DNA of 64,000 nucleotides from NCBI GenBank assembly GCA_023935145.1, contig CM043698.1:72989501-73053500 (forward strand). The letters run 5' to 3'. The notes beneath the pieces are model-generated. The model saw only the letters and a program-made list of their open reading frames with translations, made no database searches and had not been told where the DNA came from. The first letter of the stretch is position 1. Every line of letters begins with the position of its first letter. The DNA is from Bretschneidera sinensis (Eukaryota; Streptophyta; Magnoliopsida; Brassicales; Akaniaceae). The translations under genes and the position numbers were made by a program. Of this stretch, positions 24,572 to 36,209 are shown piece after piece.

Positions 24572-25620
24572 TGATAGGGGCTTAAATATTATATTTAAGC
24601 CCCCTTATTTACATTTGTTAGGTCCTTAGTTATGTTAATTTAGTCCATTTTACTTTATTTGTGTGTTCTACATATTTTTATATGGTCTTAGAGAAGAAGA
24701 AGCAGTTTTGGCACTTAAAGGAAGAAGCCTGAAAATCCTGGAGCAGCCTCTGGTCAAAATGCGATCGATCACACTGCTGCATGCAATCGAGCGCAAATGA
24801 TCATGTGCACACAAGAAGGATCGAGCACAGCACTTGCAATCGAGCGCAAGACGCATGGGATCGAGCGCAAGACGCATGCGATCCAGCGCACATGTACGGA
24901 CGTGAACAGTAAAACAGCAAAGCCAGTTTTGAAAATAGAGTAGGTTTTGTGTTTTTGGAAATTAGGGTTTCCAGAGCCTTCTAGGACTACTCAAGCCCTA
25001 TAAATACACCTGTAAAGCACACACAAATCATGGAATAACTTCTTAGAGATCACTTCTTTTATCTTTTACTTTCGCTTGGAGTTGTAAGCTTCGGGAGAAA
25101 ATTGACACCTCTTCTCTCGGGTTTATTCTTCCCTTTGTGTTTAGTTTATATATGATGTTTATCTTAGACAACATGTGTAACTAACTCTTTATAGGGCTCG
25201 ATTGAAGCCCTAGTTATGCTTCCCCATATATTTATTCATTAATTATCTTTGCCAATAGCCTTTATTATGTTGCTTAACTTGATTAATACCTGTGTTTATT
25301 TAAATTCCTCATATGTATATGTACGGCCAACGTATGCATGTGGTATGGATTGGTTAGTTAGATCAATTTGGATGATTGAGTCATGGGTCTAACAATAGTA
25401 ACAAAATATATCCACACCGGATTCTTAGGTTAATCAACATGGGAAATCGGGAGTAGATACCATGCCCTAGGTCTCATGTGGTTGTCGATTTCCATAGCCC
25501 TTATGCTTTCTTTAGGAACAACTCAGTAGATACCTTGCTGAATCCCTCGAGAAAGAAAAAAGTTAGAGTAGATACCATGCCTAACTCGTTGCTTAGAGAA
25601 ATCAATAGCTTGAGGAGTAG
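24572..25620 (+). repeat. 3' LTR of element A, 5' portion
   Basis: It matches 19084 onward but is cut within the sequence AGGAGTAG at 25620, where minus-strand element B integrase sequence begins. The missing right part is at 35638-35907 in reverse orientation, with about 30-40 bp lost at the break. It carries about six CG-rich palindromic motifs between 24759 and 24891, against two in the 5' LTR. Confidence 0.87.
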
Positions 25621-25621
25621 G

Positions 25622-28600
25622 TGGGTCAGGTGCTTGTGGATCATCTATGTAATGCACAATTTGAAGTGTTAGGTCCTCATCCCAAGGAGGTAATGCGAGA
25701 TCGAGGTAAGGTTTGATGCAGTGTCCATTGTCTGTAAAAGTTTGATTGTTGTGTGAGTCATGAATTTCCAAAGCTCCATGAGGGAAGACCTTGGTGACCA
25801 CATATGGACCTGCCCATCGGGATTTTAATTCGCCAGGGAACAGCCTCAATCTTGAATTGTAGAGTAGTACCCTTTATCCTACATGAAACTCTTTTCGCAC
25901 TAATTGTTTGTCATGATAGGCCTTGGCCCTTTCCTTGTAAAGTTTGGCATTCTCATATGCATCATACCTCAACTCTTCTAGCTCATTTAAGTGTAGCATT
26001 CTTTTCTCATCCGCTTGTTTCATGTCGAAGTTGAATTGTTTAATTGCCCAATATGCTCGATGTTCAAGCTCTACGGGTAAATGGCATGCTTTTCCAAAAA
26101 CTAGGCGGTATGGGACATCCCAATTGGTGTCTTATAAGCTGTCTGGTATGCCCATAGAGCATCGTTGAGTCATAAGGACCAGTCCTTCCGACTAGGGTTT
26201 ACTGTTCTCTCCAAGATGCTTTTCATTTCTCGGTTACTTATCTCCACTTGGCCACTAGTCTGAGGGTGGTATGGGGTGCCAACTTTATGGGTTATACCGT
26301 ATTTTCTGATGAGTGCAGCAAAAGAATGATGATGGAAGTGGTTGCCTCCGTCACTGATGATCGTTCTTGGTGTTCCAAACCGGGTAAAAATGTTATCCTG
26401 TAGAAACTTTAACACCACTTTGTGATCATTAGTATTTGAGGGGACTGCCTTGATCCATTTAGAAACATAATCCACTCCAACAATAATATATAAATTACCA
26501 AAAGAATTAGGGAAAGGACCCATGAAATCAATGCCCCATACATCAAAAAGTTCTACTATGTGGATATTTTGTAGGGGTATTTGATTTCGGGATGAGATGT
26601 TACCTGTCCGTTGGCATCTATCACATGAGCTGCAGAATGTGAAGGCATCTTTAAATGGATTAGGCCAATAAAAACCGAATTGTAGTACCTTAAGTGCTGT
26701 TTTCTTGGCTCCACAATGTCCTCCATAAGCAAACTGATGGCAATGTTATAATAAGCTCAAATGCTCCTCTTCCGAGAAACACCATCGCATGATCTGATCG
26801 GGACAGAATTTGAAAAGGTAGGGATCATCTCAATGGTAATGTCGAGACATAGACATTAATCGCTTCTTTCCTTGTGTTGTCATACCTGGGGGAAAAACTT
26901 TAGCAGTTAGATAATTGACAATATCAGCAAACCATGGGAGTTTTACCTCTAGTGCGAATAATTGCTCATTAGGGAAGTTTTCATTTAAAAGCAATTCATT
27001 TGTGTCGTTCTCATAAGGTAGTCTCGATAAGTGATCTGGAACCACATTCTCACTGCCTTTATTATCTTTGAATTCCAAATCGAATTCTTGCAATAAGAGT
27101 ACCCATCTGATCAACTTAGGCTTTGCATCTTTTTTAGAAAATAGATATCTCAAAGTAGCATGGTCAGCATAAACAATAACTTTAGAACCAATCAGATATG
27201 ATCTAAACTTCTCTAGAGCAAAGATAACAGCTAACAGTTCTTTCTTAGTAGTATAGTAGTTAAGCTGAGCATCATTTAAAGTTCTAGAAGCATTGTAAAT
27301 AACATGAGGTACCTTATTGATTCTTTGACCAATGACAGCTCCCAAGGAGAAATCACTAGCATAACACATTAATTCGAATGGTAGGCTCCAATCTGGTGCC
27401 ATCATTATTGGGGCGGAGGTTAGAACGTCCTTCAGTGTGTTGAAAGCTGTCATACAGTTATCCGTCCACTCGAATTTGGTATCTTTAGCTAACAATGCAC
27501 ACAGAAGTCTTGAATCTTGGAGAAATCCTTGATGAATCGTCTATAAAATTCGGCATGTCCGAGAAAACTTCTGACACCCTTGACTGTGAGAGGGGGAGGT
27601 AGCTTTGAAATAATGTCGATTTTGGCCTTGTCTACCTCAATACCTTTGTTGGAGATGGAGTGACCCAACACAATGCCTTGTTGAACCATGAAGTGACATT
27701 TCTCCCAATTTAGCACCAAGTTACTTTCTTCACATCTCTTTAGGGCACTCTCTAAATGATTTAGGCATTCATCAAAATTGGACCCAAAGACATTGAATTC
27801 GTCCATGAATACCTCAATGTATTTCTCCACCATATCGAAAAATATGCTCATCATACATCTTTGAAAAGTGGCTGGTGCGTTGCATAATCCAAATGGCATC
27901 CTCCGATAAGCAAATGTACCAAAAGAGCAAGTGAAGGTAGTCTTTTCATGATCTTCGGGTGCTATGGCAATCTGGTTGTATCCACTATGCCCATCCAAGA
28001 AACAATAGTAACTATGGCCAGCTAGTCTTTCTAATATTTGATCAATAAATGGCAAAGGGAAGTGATCTTTTTGAGTAACCTTGTTTAGTTTTCGATAGTC
28101 AATACATACTCTCCAATCGATTGTTTTTCTTATGGGTATAAGCTCTTCATTTTCATTTTTCATTACTATGATCCCACTCTTTTTAGGAACAACTTGAACC
28201 GGGCTTACCCACTTACTGTCAGAAATAGGGTAGATGATGTCAACATCTAAGAGTTTCAATATCTCGGCCTTTACTACCTCTTTCATGTGCGGGTTAAGTC
28301 TTCTTTGAGCGTCTCCCATGGGCCTTACTTCATCCTCAATGTATATATTATGCATGCATTTGGACGGACTTATTCCCTTAATGTCAGCAATGGTCCATCC
28401 AATGGTGGATCTATGCTCCTTTAAAACTTTTAATAATTTGTCTTCTTCTCCAATACTCAAAGTAGCAGCCACAATTACCGGTAATGTTTTCTTCTCTTCC
28501 AAATAGGTATAAGTTAGATGTTCTGGAAGCTGCTTTAATTCCAAAATAGGTGCCTGGATAATATAAGGAAAAATAGTGGTATTAGTGGGCATGAGAGTTT

Positions 28601-28706
28601 CAAATGGGGGAGCATACTTACTTGAATGCTTTGGGCAAGCCTCAAGAAGGTGCACAGTTTTCATGATGTGATTAGTGATATCTTCCGGTTCTTGCTCAAT
28701 ATCCAT
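25622..28706 (-). pseudogene. Element B pol: reverse transcriptase, RNase H, integrase
   Basis: RT (28706-27489) has all main blocks: YPISDSKWVSPVQVVPKK, CIDYRKLN, CFLDGHSGYNQIAIAPEDHE, RMPFGLCNAPATFQRCM. The active-site strand reads FMDEFN where the family has FMDDF, so the second catalytic Asp is Glu. RNase H (27495-26830) shows [14 protein letters not shown] and a [16 protein letters not shown] helix. The integrase HHCC zinc region is at about 26810-26600, and its core has the DDE residues in [14 protein letters not shown] and [11 protein letters not shown] (26523-26170). A C-terminal domain (FPGELKSRWAGPYVV) ends at 25622. A frameshift between RT and RNase H and stops around 26540-26830 and 26100-25850 disable the polyprotein. 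Confidence 0.9.
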
Positions 28707-28766
28707 AGTTGTAAGGCTATGAGTAAGAGTAGTCTCTAAAGGATCAACATGCTGGACCTAAAAAAC

Positions 28767-31020
28767 TTACTCAACAAAATTATTTATCATGCATACATTA
28801 AAGCAGTCCATATCATCTTGAGGTAATCTTAATGCATCAAATATTTTGAATTCTATTTTCTCCCCATTTACCTTCATACTTACTATACCCTTTGTCACAC
28901 AAATTTTTGTATTAGCCGTTCTCATGAAGGGTCTTCCTAAAATGATGGGGAAGGGTAATGGCATAGGGCATTCTTCCATATCTAACACAATGAAATCTAC
29001 GGGTAGAATGAATTCTCATACTTTTACTAGAACATCCTCAAGAATACCCCTATGTCTTTTTATACTTCTGTCTGCCAATTGTAAGGTAATGGAATTAGGT
29101 TGTAGCTCCCCCAATCCTAGGGTTTCAAATACTATATATGGTAGCAAATTCACACCCGCCCCCAAATCTAGTAATGCTCGCTCAAATAACTGATCACCTA
29201 TCCTACAGGGAATAGTAAAACTACCCAGATCTTTTAGTTTAGGTGGGAGTTTTCTTAATAGCACACCACTTACTTCTTCAGTTAAAGCTATGGTTTCATG
29301 TTCTTGAAACTTTATTTTATGAGTGCAACATTCCTTTAGAAATTTAGAATAAGCTGGGATCTGTTGAATTGCATTTAACAAAGGAATGTTTATTTCAACT
29401 TTTCATAAGGTTTCAAAAATATCAAGTAATTTATTTTCTTTCTTTTGTTTTACTAACCTCTGTGGGAAGGGTGGTGCATTCACCTTCTCCATCTCCCTTA
29501 CCTTTGATGCTGTTGTAGATTCATCGGTCCCTATTACTTTACCGTTTCTGAGGGTCGTGACAGCTCTAAGTTGTTGATGTCCCCCAAGGTGTTGAGCTGA
29601 AATCTCCCTTTGCTTTTTGCTGCTCATCTCCTCAGCTAATTGTCCCATTTTTACTTCTAACCTTTGGATGGCTTGTTCGTGCTTTGCTGTAGTTTGCCTT
29701 AGTTCGGTCTGGAACTATCTTTCTTCTGCCATGAACTGGTCTTGTGAAGTAATGATTTATTGCTGCTGAATCGCTAGTTGCCTCACAAGAATTTTGAGGT
29801 CATTCTTCTTGGGTTCAGGAGTAGTTTGGGCTGCTGGTTGGAAATTTCTTTGCTGCCCTTGATTGTTTTGGTTGTTGCTCCATGAGAAGTTCGGGTGATT
29901 CCGCCATCCAGGGTTGTATATGTTGGCATAAGGGTTGTTCTTTGACGGATAATTATTTGGACCCACAAAGTTGGCTTGCTCATGATCTGCAGATGAATAT
30001 AAAGGACAAGTATTAGTATCATGATCAAACTGTGAGCAAATGGCACATACCTGTAGTGGTGCGGCTAATGGGTTAGTTGAGGTATTCTGAGCGGCCATGG
30101 CTTTCACTAATAGGTCAATTTTCCTTTCCATGGCGGCTATTTGAGGAGATGATCCTCCATTCATGCTTACCTCATACATACCCTTACTTTTGGTTATGTG
30201 TCTACCTCGAGAGGAGAACTGCTGCGTGTGTTCGCTTAGGGTTTCAAACAGTTTCATTGCCTCTTCACTGCTCTTTTCCATTAGCACTCCTCCATAACCT
30301 GAATCAACAATATTTTTGTTAGAATCATTCAAACCTTCATAAAAGGCTTGTACCAGTTTGTCTTAGGGTAGGTTGTGGTGTGGGCACTTGAGTAGTAGCT
30401 CGTTGAAGTGTCCCCAGGCCTCGAAGAATAGATCTCCATCCTTTGTTGGAAGGATTGTATTTCTTTCCTCATTTGCCTTGTCTTCTGGGCTAGGAAGAAC
30501 TTTTTTAGAAATTTGCTCGCCTACTCCTCCCAAGTGTGGATGGAAACTGCAGGCAAAGAATTATACCATAATTTAGCATTATCTTTCAAGGAAAAAGGGA
30601 AAAGAATTAACCTTCTTCCTTCTTGGTCTAAGCCTCGGATGTGCTGGAATTTGCAGAGGTCGAAGAACTCTAAAAGGTGCAAATGTGGATCCTTACTAGG
30701 TGTACTCCTAAAATGAGTTAGTGCACTGAGTATTTGTGGAGATATGTAATAGTTTCCTTCTGTCTCAGGTTGATACGCAATGCACGAAGATTGTTCAAGG
30801 TTCTGCAGGATGAAGGATTGCTTCATTGGTCTTTGCTCAGGTGGTTGCTATTCAGCTATTTGTTCTGCCATTGGTGGTGTCTCTTCCTCACTCCCTTCTC
30901 CTACCTCTTTCGGCTTATCCCTAAACCTTTTTCGGATTGACCTCTCAAGCTCGGGATCAAAGGGAAGGAATGCTGGATTCTTGGACCATCTTCCGTGCAT
31001 GAATCGATGGCAGTTGCTTG
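28767..31020 (-). pseudogene. Element B gag-protease, broken
   Basis: Gag runs from about 31000 leftward: AYQPETEGNYYISPQILSAL, LKDNAKLWYNSLPAVSIHTW, then FETLSEHTQQFSSRGRH and a zinc knuckle CAICSQFDHDTNTC (30043-30002). A Gln-rich segment follows. The protease site is LLDLGAGVNLLPY near 29190-29150, then LGRPFMRTANT near 28935. Several stops and frameshifts separate these blocks. It is homologous block by block to gag of element A. Confidence 0.85.
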
Positions 31021-31229
31021 AGGGCAGCAGTCAACTATTGCTGCTTAGATTACTCTCTGCCTCAATTGCACTCGATCGCAAGTGGTACAAAAGGCTTCCT
31101 GGAGTACCTAAAATAGAGAAAAAAGGAATTGATTAAGGTTTTTAGTAAAACGAAATATATAAGATAAAAGCATAATAAAATAATGGTAACTAAATATGAA
31201 TTTAATTCTAAAAGAAATTTAGTGTAGTC

Positions 31230-31246
31230 CTCGGCAACGGCGCCAA
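31230..31246 (-). other. Primer-binding site of element B
   Basis: Read on the minus strand, TGGCGCCGTTGCCGAGG is an Asp-tRNA complement with one mismatch. It lies a few bases inside the minus-strand 5' LTR. Confidence 0.85.
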
Positions 31247-31251
31247 AAATT

Positions 31252-32518
31252 TGTTGGACGCTTATCTACCTAAATAAATAAGTAAATAATCGTACTTCTT
31301 TTACTTGCAATTGCACAAAGTCTGTGGTAGTATAGTGTGCAAGTATGAGATCATTTCCACAGGAATTGGTGAATTTTTATCTAGAACTAAGTCCTTTAAG
31401 TTAAAAGAGAAATAACAGTTGATAGTGAGTGAATAACAATAATGAGAACAAAGGGCTATGATATCCACCACTAATTATACTTTCCCATTTACTAAGGTTT
31501 CAATGCTCTAGTCTTATCATGAATATCTAATGGTTGCCAACCTAAGGGCTTGGTCCACACCTTAGACAATTGATCTCCCTATGCAACGAGTTAGGTATGG
31601 TATATACTTTAACTCTTTTCTCTCTTTAAGGGCTTCAGCATAGGTGTATACTGAGTTGTTCCTTAAGAGAGCATGAGGACTGTGGAGATCGACAATCACA
31701 CGGGACCTAAGGCTTAGTCCACTCCCGATTTCCCATGTTGATTAACCAGAGAATCCGGTGTGGATATCCCTTGTTACTAATGTCGAACCCAGGACTCGGT
31801 CATCCAAATTGATTCCACTAACCTATCCATACCACATGCATACGTTGATCAGGAACATACATATAAGAAATGTAAATATAAACAGGTATTAATCAAGTTA
31901 AATATTCTAACAAGGCTATAGCAAAGATAGTCAATGAATAAATGTGTGGTAAAGCATAACTAGGGCTTCAATCGAGCCCTATAAGAGTTTAGTTACACAT
32001 ACTAAGTAAAGTAAACATGCTAAACATAATTAAGTAAAAACAAAAAACTAAAACCGAAGAAGACTCGGGAGACAAGTCGTCAATTTTTCTCCTAAGCTCT
32101 CTATTTCGAGTCTCAAACAAAAGGTGTGTGATATGTGTTTTACAGGGCTATTTATAGGGTCTTCATGGCGTCATAAAACTCTAATTCTGTTTTGGAGTCG
32201 GAGGACATCTTTCCAATTCTGGCTCTGCCACCTCTGGAGTAATTGCGCTCGAGTGTATGCAGGATGCGCTCGATCGCATATGTGCGCTCGAGCCTTCTTC
32301 AAGTGCGCTCGATCTCAAGGGGTGCGCTCGAGCGCACCTTGCTGGAGGGCAGAACTTGACTTTTGCTTCTAAAAGCTCCATTTTGTTATCTTTTTGTCCA
32401 AGTCCTATGAAAAACACATAAAACACAAAAATGAAGTATAATTTACTAAAATAGATAAGTAAAGAGTCTAACAAGTGTAAATTAAGGGGCTTAAATATGA
32501 CTATTTAAGCACTTATCA
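31252..32518 (-). repeat. 5' LTR of element B (1267 bp, inverted)
   Basis: It matches 46199-47461 in reverse complement. The TATA box (CTATAAATA on the minus strand) is at 32149-32157. Five CG-rich palindromic motifs at 32244-32336 lie upstream of it, including the perfect 14-bp palindrome TGCGCTCGAGCGCA at 32323-32336. Confidence 0.9.
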
Positions 32519-35500
32519 ATTCAACTTTGTAATTGGGTTAGATTTCCTTGATCGGATTAATGCTTTGCTAGTGCCATTTGCCAACTATGTGTACATCCTT
32601 GATTCTCGGTGCCGATGCCTCGTGCTGGTAAGATGAGACTCTGGCCAAGCTAATTGATTTTTATTGACAATCCAACTAGCCAAGGGGGTTAGAAGGGATG
32701 AAGTCACATACTTGGCCACCTTGAAACTTAAGGAGGTCCTAGAGTCCAAGGAGGAAACTTCTCTTGAGGTACTTGAGCTTTTAGAGTCCTTTGTTGATGT
32801 GATGCCCCTGGAGTTACCTAAGAAACTCTCACCTAAGAGAGAGGTGGATCATAAGATTGAGTTGGTATCTACTGCCCAACCACCAGCCAAGGCTCCATGT
32901 CGAATGTTGCCTCCTGAGCTTAAGGAATTGAGGAGACAACTTAAGGAGTTAGTTAATGTGGGATTTGTGCAACCTTCCAAGGCACCCTACAGTGCATCAA
33001 TTTTGTTCCAATGGAAGCACGATGGTTTTTTGAGGTTGTGCATGGATTATAGAGCTCTCAACAAGCATACGGTGAAGAACAAGTATCCCATCCCACTCAT
33101 TGCAGACTTGTTTGATCAACTTGGGGATGCTAGATGGTTCACCAAGGTAGATTTGAGATCGGGGTACTACCAAGTATAGATAGCCAAGGGGATGAGCCAA
33201 AGACAGTGTGTGTCACTCGCTATGGTTCTTATGAGTTTCTTGTGATGCCTTTCGGACTCTCCAATGCTTCAGCAACTTTCTGCACTCTAATGAACGAGGT
33301 ACTCCAACCCTTTCTAGACTGCTTTATGGTTGTTTATCTTGACGATATTGTTTTCTATAGTCGATCTCTAGAGGAGCATGTGAGGTACTTGAGACAGGTA
33401 TTCCAAGTTTTGAGAGAGAATGAGCTATATGTGAAGAAAGAGAAGTGTTTATGCGCCTAACATGAAGTACCATTCCTTGGCCACATAGTAGGTGGGGGAA
33501 AGATTCGGATGGATGGGGGCAAGATTTAGGCAATTGTTGATTGGGAGCCATCGACCAAGATTACTGAGTTGAGATTGTTCCTTGGGTTGGTGAAGTATTA
33601 TCGGCGTTTCATCAGAGGCTATTCAACCATCACCACACCCTTGACCGATATACTCAAGAAGGGGAGAGTGTGGGAATGGAGTTCAGTATGCTAGGGGGCC
33701 TTTGAGCAGTTGAAATAAGCAATCACAGAGGAGCTAGTCCTAACCCTACCGAATCACACCAAGCCCTATGAGGTCCACATGGATGCATTCAACTTTACTA
33801 TTAGAGGGGTCTTGATGCAAGATGGTCATTCGATTGTTTTTTAGAACCGAAAGCTCAATGAGAATGAGTGACGGTACACAGTTCAAGAGAAAGAGATGAC
33901 AGTCGTGGTTCATTGCTTGCGCATATGGAGGTACTATCTTTTGGGGTCTAAGTTTTGGTGAAGACTGACAATGTGGCCACAAGCTACTTTCAGACTCAGA
34001 AGAAGCTCTCTCCCAAGCAAGCCCGATGGCAAGATTTCCTTGCCAAGTTTGATTTTGTGTTGAAGTGTAAGCCAGGGAAAACCAACACAGTAGCGGATGC
34101 ACTAAGCCAAAAGCTAGAGTTTGCTGCCATTAGCTGACCATAGGGTTCCTTGGTGGATCGCATTAAGGAGGGATTGTCCCATGATCCGACCGCTAAGTCT
34201 TTGATGGAGTATGCCACAAAAGGGAAGACCAGGAGGTTCTAGCTAAAAGGAGACTTGCTCTATACCAAGGGAAATCAGTTATATGTGTCACTTCATGGGA
34301 AATTATGGAAGGAGGTGATGCAAAAGTGCCACGATTCTAAGTGGGCTGGTCACCCGGGTGTGCATCGCACCCTAGCACTTGTGGAGGTATGCTACTATTG
34401 GCCACACTTGAGAGGGGACATTAAGGGCTATGTGAAGACTTGTCTTGTGTGTTAACAAGACAAAGTAGATCAAAAGTCACTTGGGGGTCTCTTGGAGTCA
34501 TTTCCAATTCTGGAGTGTCAATGGAAGAGTATCTCCATGGATTTCATTATGGGGCTACCCAAGAGTGATGGATTTGGGAGCATCATGGTTATTGTGGACC
34601 GATTTTCAAAGTATGGGACTTTCATTCCGGCTACTAAAGAGTGCCCAGCAGAAGAGGCAGCCCGGTTGTTTCTTAAGCATGTGGTGAAGTATTAGGGTGT
34701 ACCATAGTCCATTGTTAGTGATCGGGATGAACGGTTCACAGGACGGTTCTAGATAGAATTGTTCAAGTTGCTCGGATCGGATCTAAACTTCTCCACTAGT
34801 GTCCACCCCCAAATCGATGGACAGGCTGAGAGGGTGAATACTTTATTGGAGATATACCTCCGACACTATGTTAGTGCCTCGCAACGAGATTGGCCAAAGT
34901 TACTAGATGTGGCTCAGTTTTCCTATAATTTACAAAGGAGTGAAGCCACCAACTAAAGTGCCTTTAAGATTGTGATGGGATGGCAGCCTCACACTCTGAG
35001 TACTATTGCTATAGGATACACAGTGTCAATTCTAGCAGCCTATAAGTTTGTCAAGGCATGGCAAAAGCAAACCGACTTGGCTCAAGTTTGCCTACACAAG
35101 GTAGCCAAGCGTTCCAAGAAGTGGGCTGATCGTAAAAGATAGGATGTGTAGTACCAAGTGGGGGATTTTGTGCTTGTGAAGCTACATTTGGTACTTCGCA
35201 CCAAGGAGATCCATAAAGCATTGATACGTAGATATGAGGGCCCCTTCAGAGTTCTTAGGAGGGTAGGCAATGTGGCCTACAAACTTGAGCTACCATCCAA
35301 GCTCAAGGTGCACCCGGTCTTTCATGTGAGTATGTTGAAACCATTCCATGAAGACCAAAATGATCCGGATCGAGGTGAGTCATAGTAGTCCTCTATATGA
35401 GTTAGGGTCTCTTATAACAGAGACGTTGAGAGTATACTGGCTGACCGAGTTTTGAGACGGAAGAACTACAAGCCAAGGCATTAGTATTTGATACAATGGA

Positions 35501-35624
35501 AAAGACAACCCGATAGTGAGACTAGTTAGGAACCAGTCGAGGCCTTATGGAAATTTCAAACGAAGATCGACCAGTTTCAGGCCGAGAGTGCGACGAGGAT
35601 GTCGCTAGATTGAGTGGGGGAGAA
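32519..35624 (+). pseudogene. Chromovirus pol (protease end, RT, RNase H, integrase, chromodomain), inverted
   Basis: Starts mid-protease (FNFVIGLDFLDRINALLVPF). RT follows with [46 protein letters not shown] and the YLDD active site (VVYLDDIVFYSRS, about 33326-33361). RNase H is at about 33700-34110, ending KPGKTNTVADALSQ. Integrase has the HHCC region (CHDSKWAGHPGVHRT, then CYYWPHLRGDIKGYVKTC) and the DDE core (VIVDRFSKYG, SDRDERFTG, GQAERVN). A chromodomain follows (YLIQWKRQPDSETS, then EPVEALWKF) at about 35440-35590. More than ten in-frame stops kill it. The chromodomain, which targets insertion to histone marks, makes it a chromovirus. The polypurine tract GTGGGGGAGAA ends at 35624. Its gag lies on the other strand at 47462-48648. 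Confidence 0.92.
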
Positions 35625-35637
35625 TGTTACAACCCGC
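35625..35637 (+). repeat. Displaced 13-bp end of the chromovirus 3' LTR plus target site
   Basis: TGTTACAACCCGC reverse-complemented aligns, with two transitions, to the missing tail of the LTR cut at 19083 (expected GCGGGTCGTGACA). Its last five bases (CCCGC) are the second target duplication of element A. Confidence 0.85.
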
Positions 35638-35907
35638 TGTTGCGCGTTTATTTACCTAAATTAATGAGTAAATTATCGCACTCGTTTTACTTGCAAGTGC
35701 ACAAGGTCAAAAGTAGTATAGTGTGCGAATGCAAGATCATCTCCACAGGGATTGGTGAATTTTGGTTTTAGAATTAGTTTCTTAGTGAAAGAAGTTTGAA
35801 AAACAGTTGAGTGTGATTTAATAATAATAAAGATATAGGGTTTTGATATCCACCACTAGTTATACTTTCCCAATGTGTAATATATCAGTGCACTAATCTT
35901 ATCATGT
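35638..35907 (-). repeat. 3' end of element A's 3' LTR, inverted
   Basis: In reverse complement it matches about 20060-20329 of the 5' LTR of element A, ending CGCGCAACA. It completes the LTR that is cut at 25620. It stops at the sequence ATGTATAC near 35907. Confidence 0.88.
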
Positions 35908-36209
35908 ATACATTCATGAATACAAGTCTTGGCCTCTAAAACATGATAAATTTCATGACGTTAATCACAAAAACAAACTCCATATGCTTACATTTCAAAC
36001 CACTCTCCACTATTGTAGAAAAATCACACTACATTGGATCAAAAGGTCTTTAATAAGCTTGTAAAGTTAGGCCAAGGTAAAGACTAAGGAAGAATAGGAA
36101 GGATTCACAAGTAAAAGAACTCAATCTCTTAGCTTTAAACACAATCACTTTAAGCACTTGATAACCTTTACTTCAACACCCAACTCTTTCAACCATTTTT
36201 CGAGCATTC
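35908..36209. other. Unassigned stretch at the inversion breakpoint
   Basis: About 300 AT-rich bases do not match the neighbouring elements. They include TTCAACCATTTTTCGAGCAT just before gag sequence of element C begins. They may be interior of element B next to the breakpoint or a filler. Confidence 0.4.

Larger units (their letters stand above)
19084..25620 (+). mobile_element. Element A: Athila-like LTR retrotransposon, non-autonomous, 3' LTR cut by inversion
   Basis: Order: 5' LTR 19084-20329, primer site, gag and protease, post-pol region, polypurine tract (24559-24571), 3' LTR from 24572. RT, RNase H and integrase are missing. Its target duplication GCGGG is at 19079-19083 on the left. 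On the right it is CCCGC at 35633-35637, on the opposite strand, where the displaced end of its 3' LTR (35638-35907) lies. It inserted in the chromovirus 3' LTR. Confidence 0.88.
25621..32518 (-). mobile_element. Element B, 5' half (inverted): Athila-like LTR retrotransposon
   Basis: On the minus strand, from right to left: 5' LTR (32518-31252), primer site, gag, protease, RT, RNase H and integrase, cut at 25621. The 3' half lies on the plus strand at 41906-47461. This is the most complete Athila-like element here, with all pol domains recognisable. It inserted into the chromovirus between protease and RT. Confidence 0.88.

Noticed and set aside
24759..24891. CRISPR-like array (short repeats with spacers)
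   Set aside because: Repeats are 10-14 bp, degenerate and palindromic, with 8-12-bp spacers, inside an LTR of a plant genome; no cas genes are possible here.
32664..35600. Chromovirus pol as an independent plus-strand element
   Set aside because: No LTR or gag on its strand. Its left edge continues the minus-strand gag frame and its right edge is the cut 3' LTR, so it is the inverted part of the same element.
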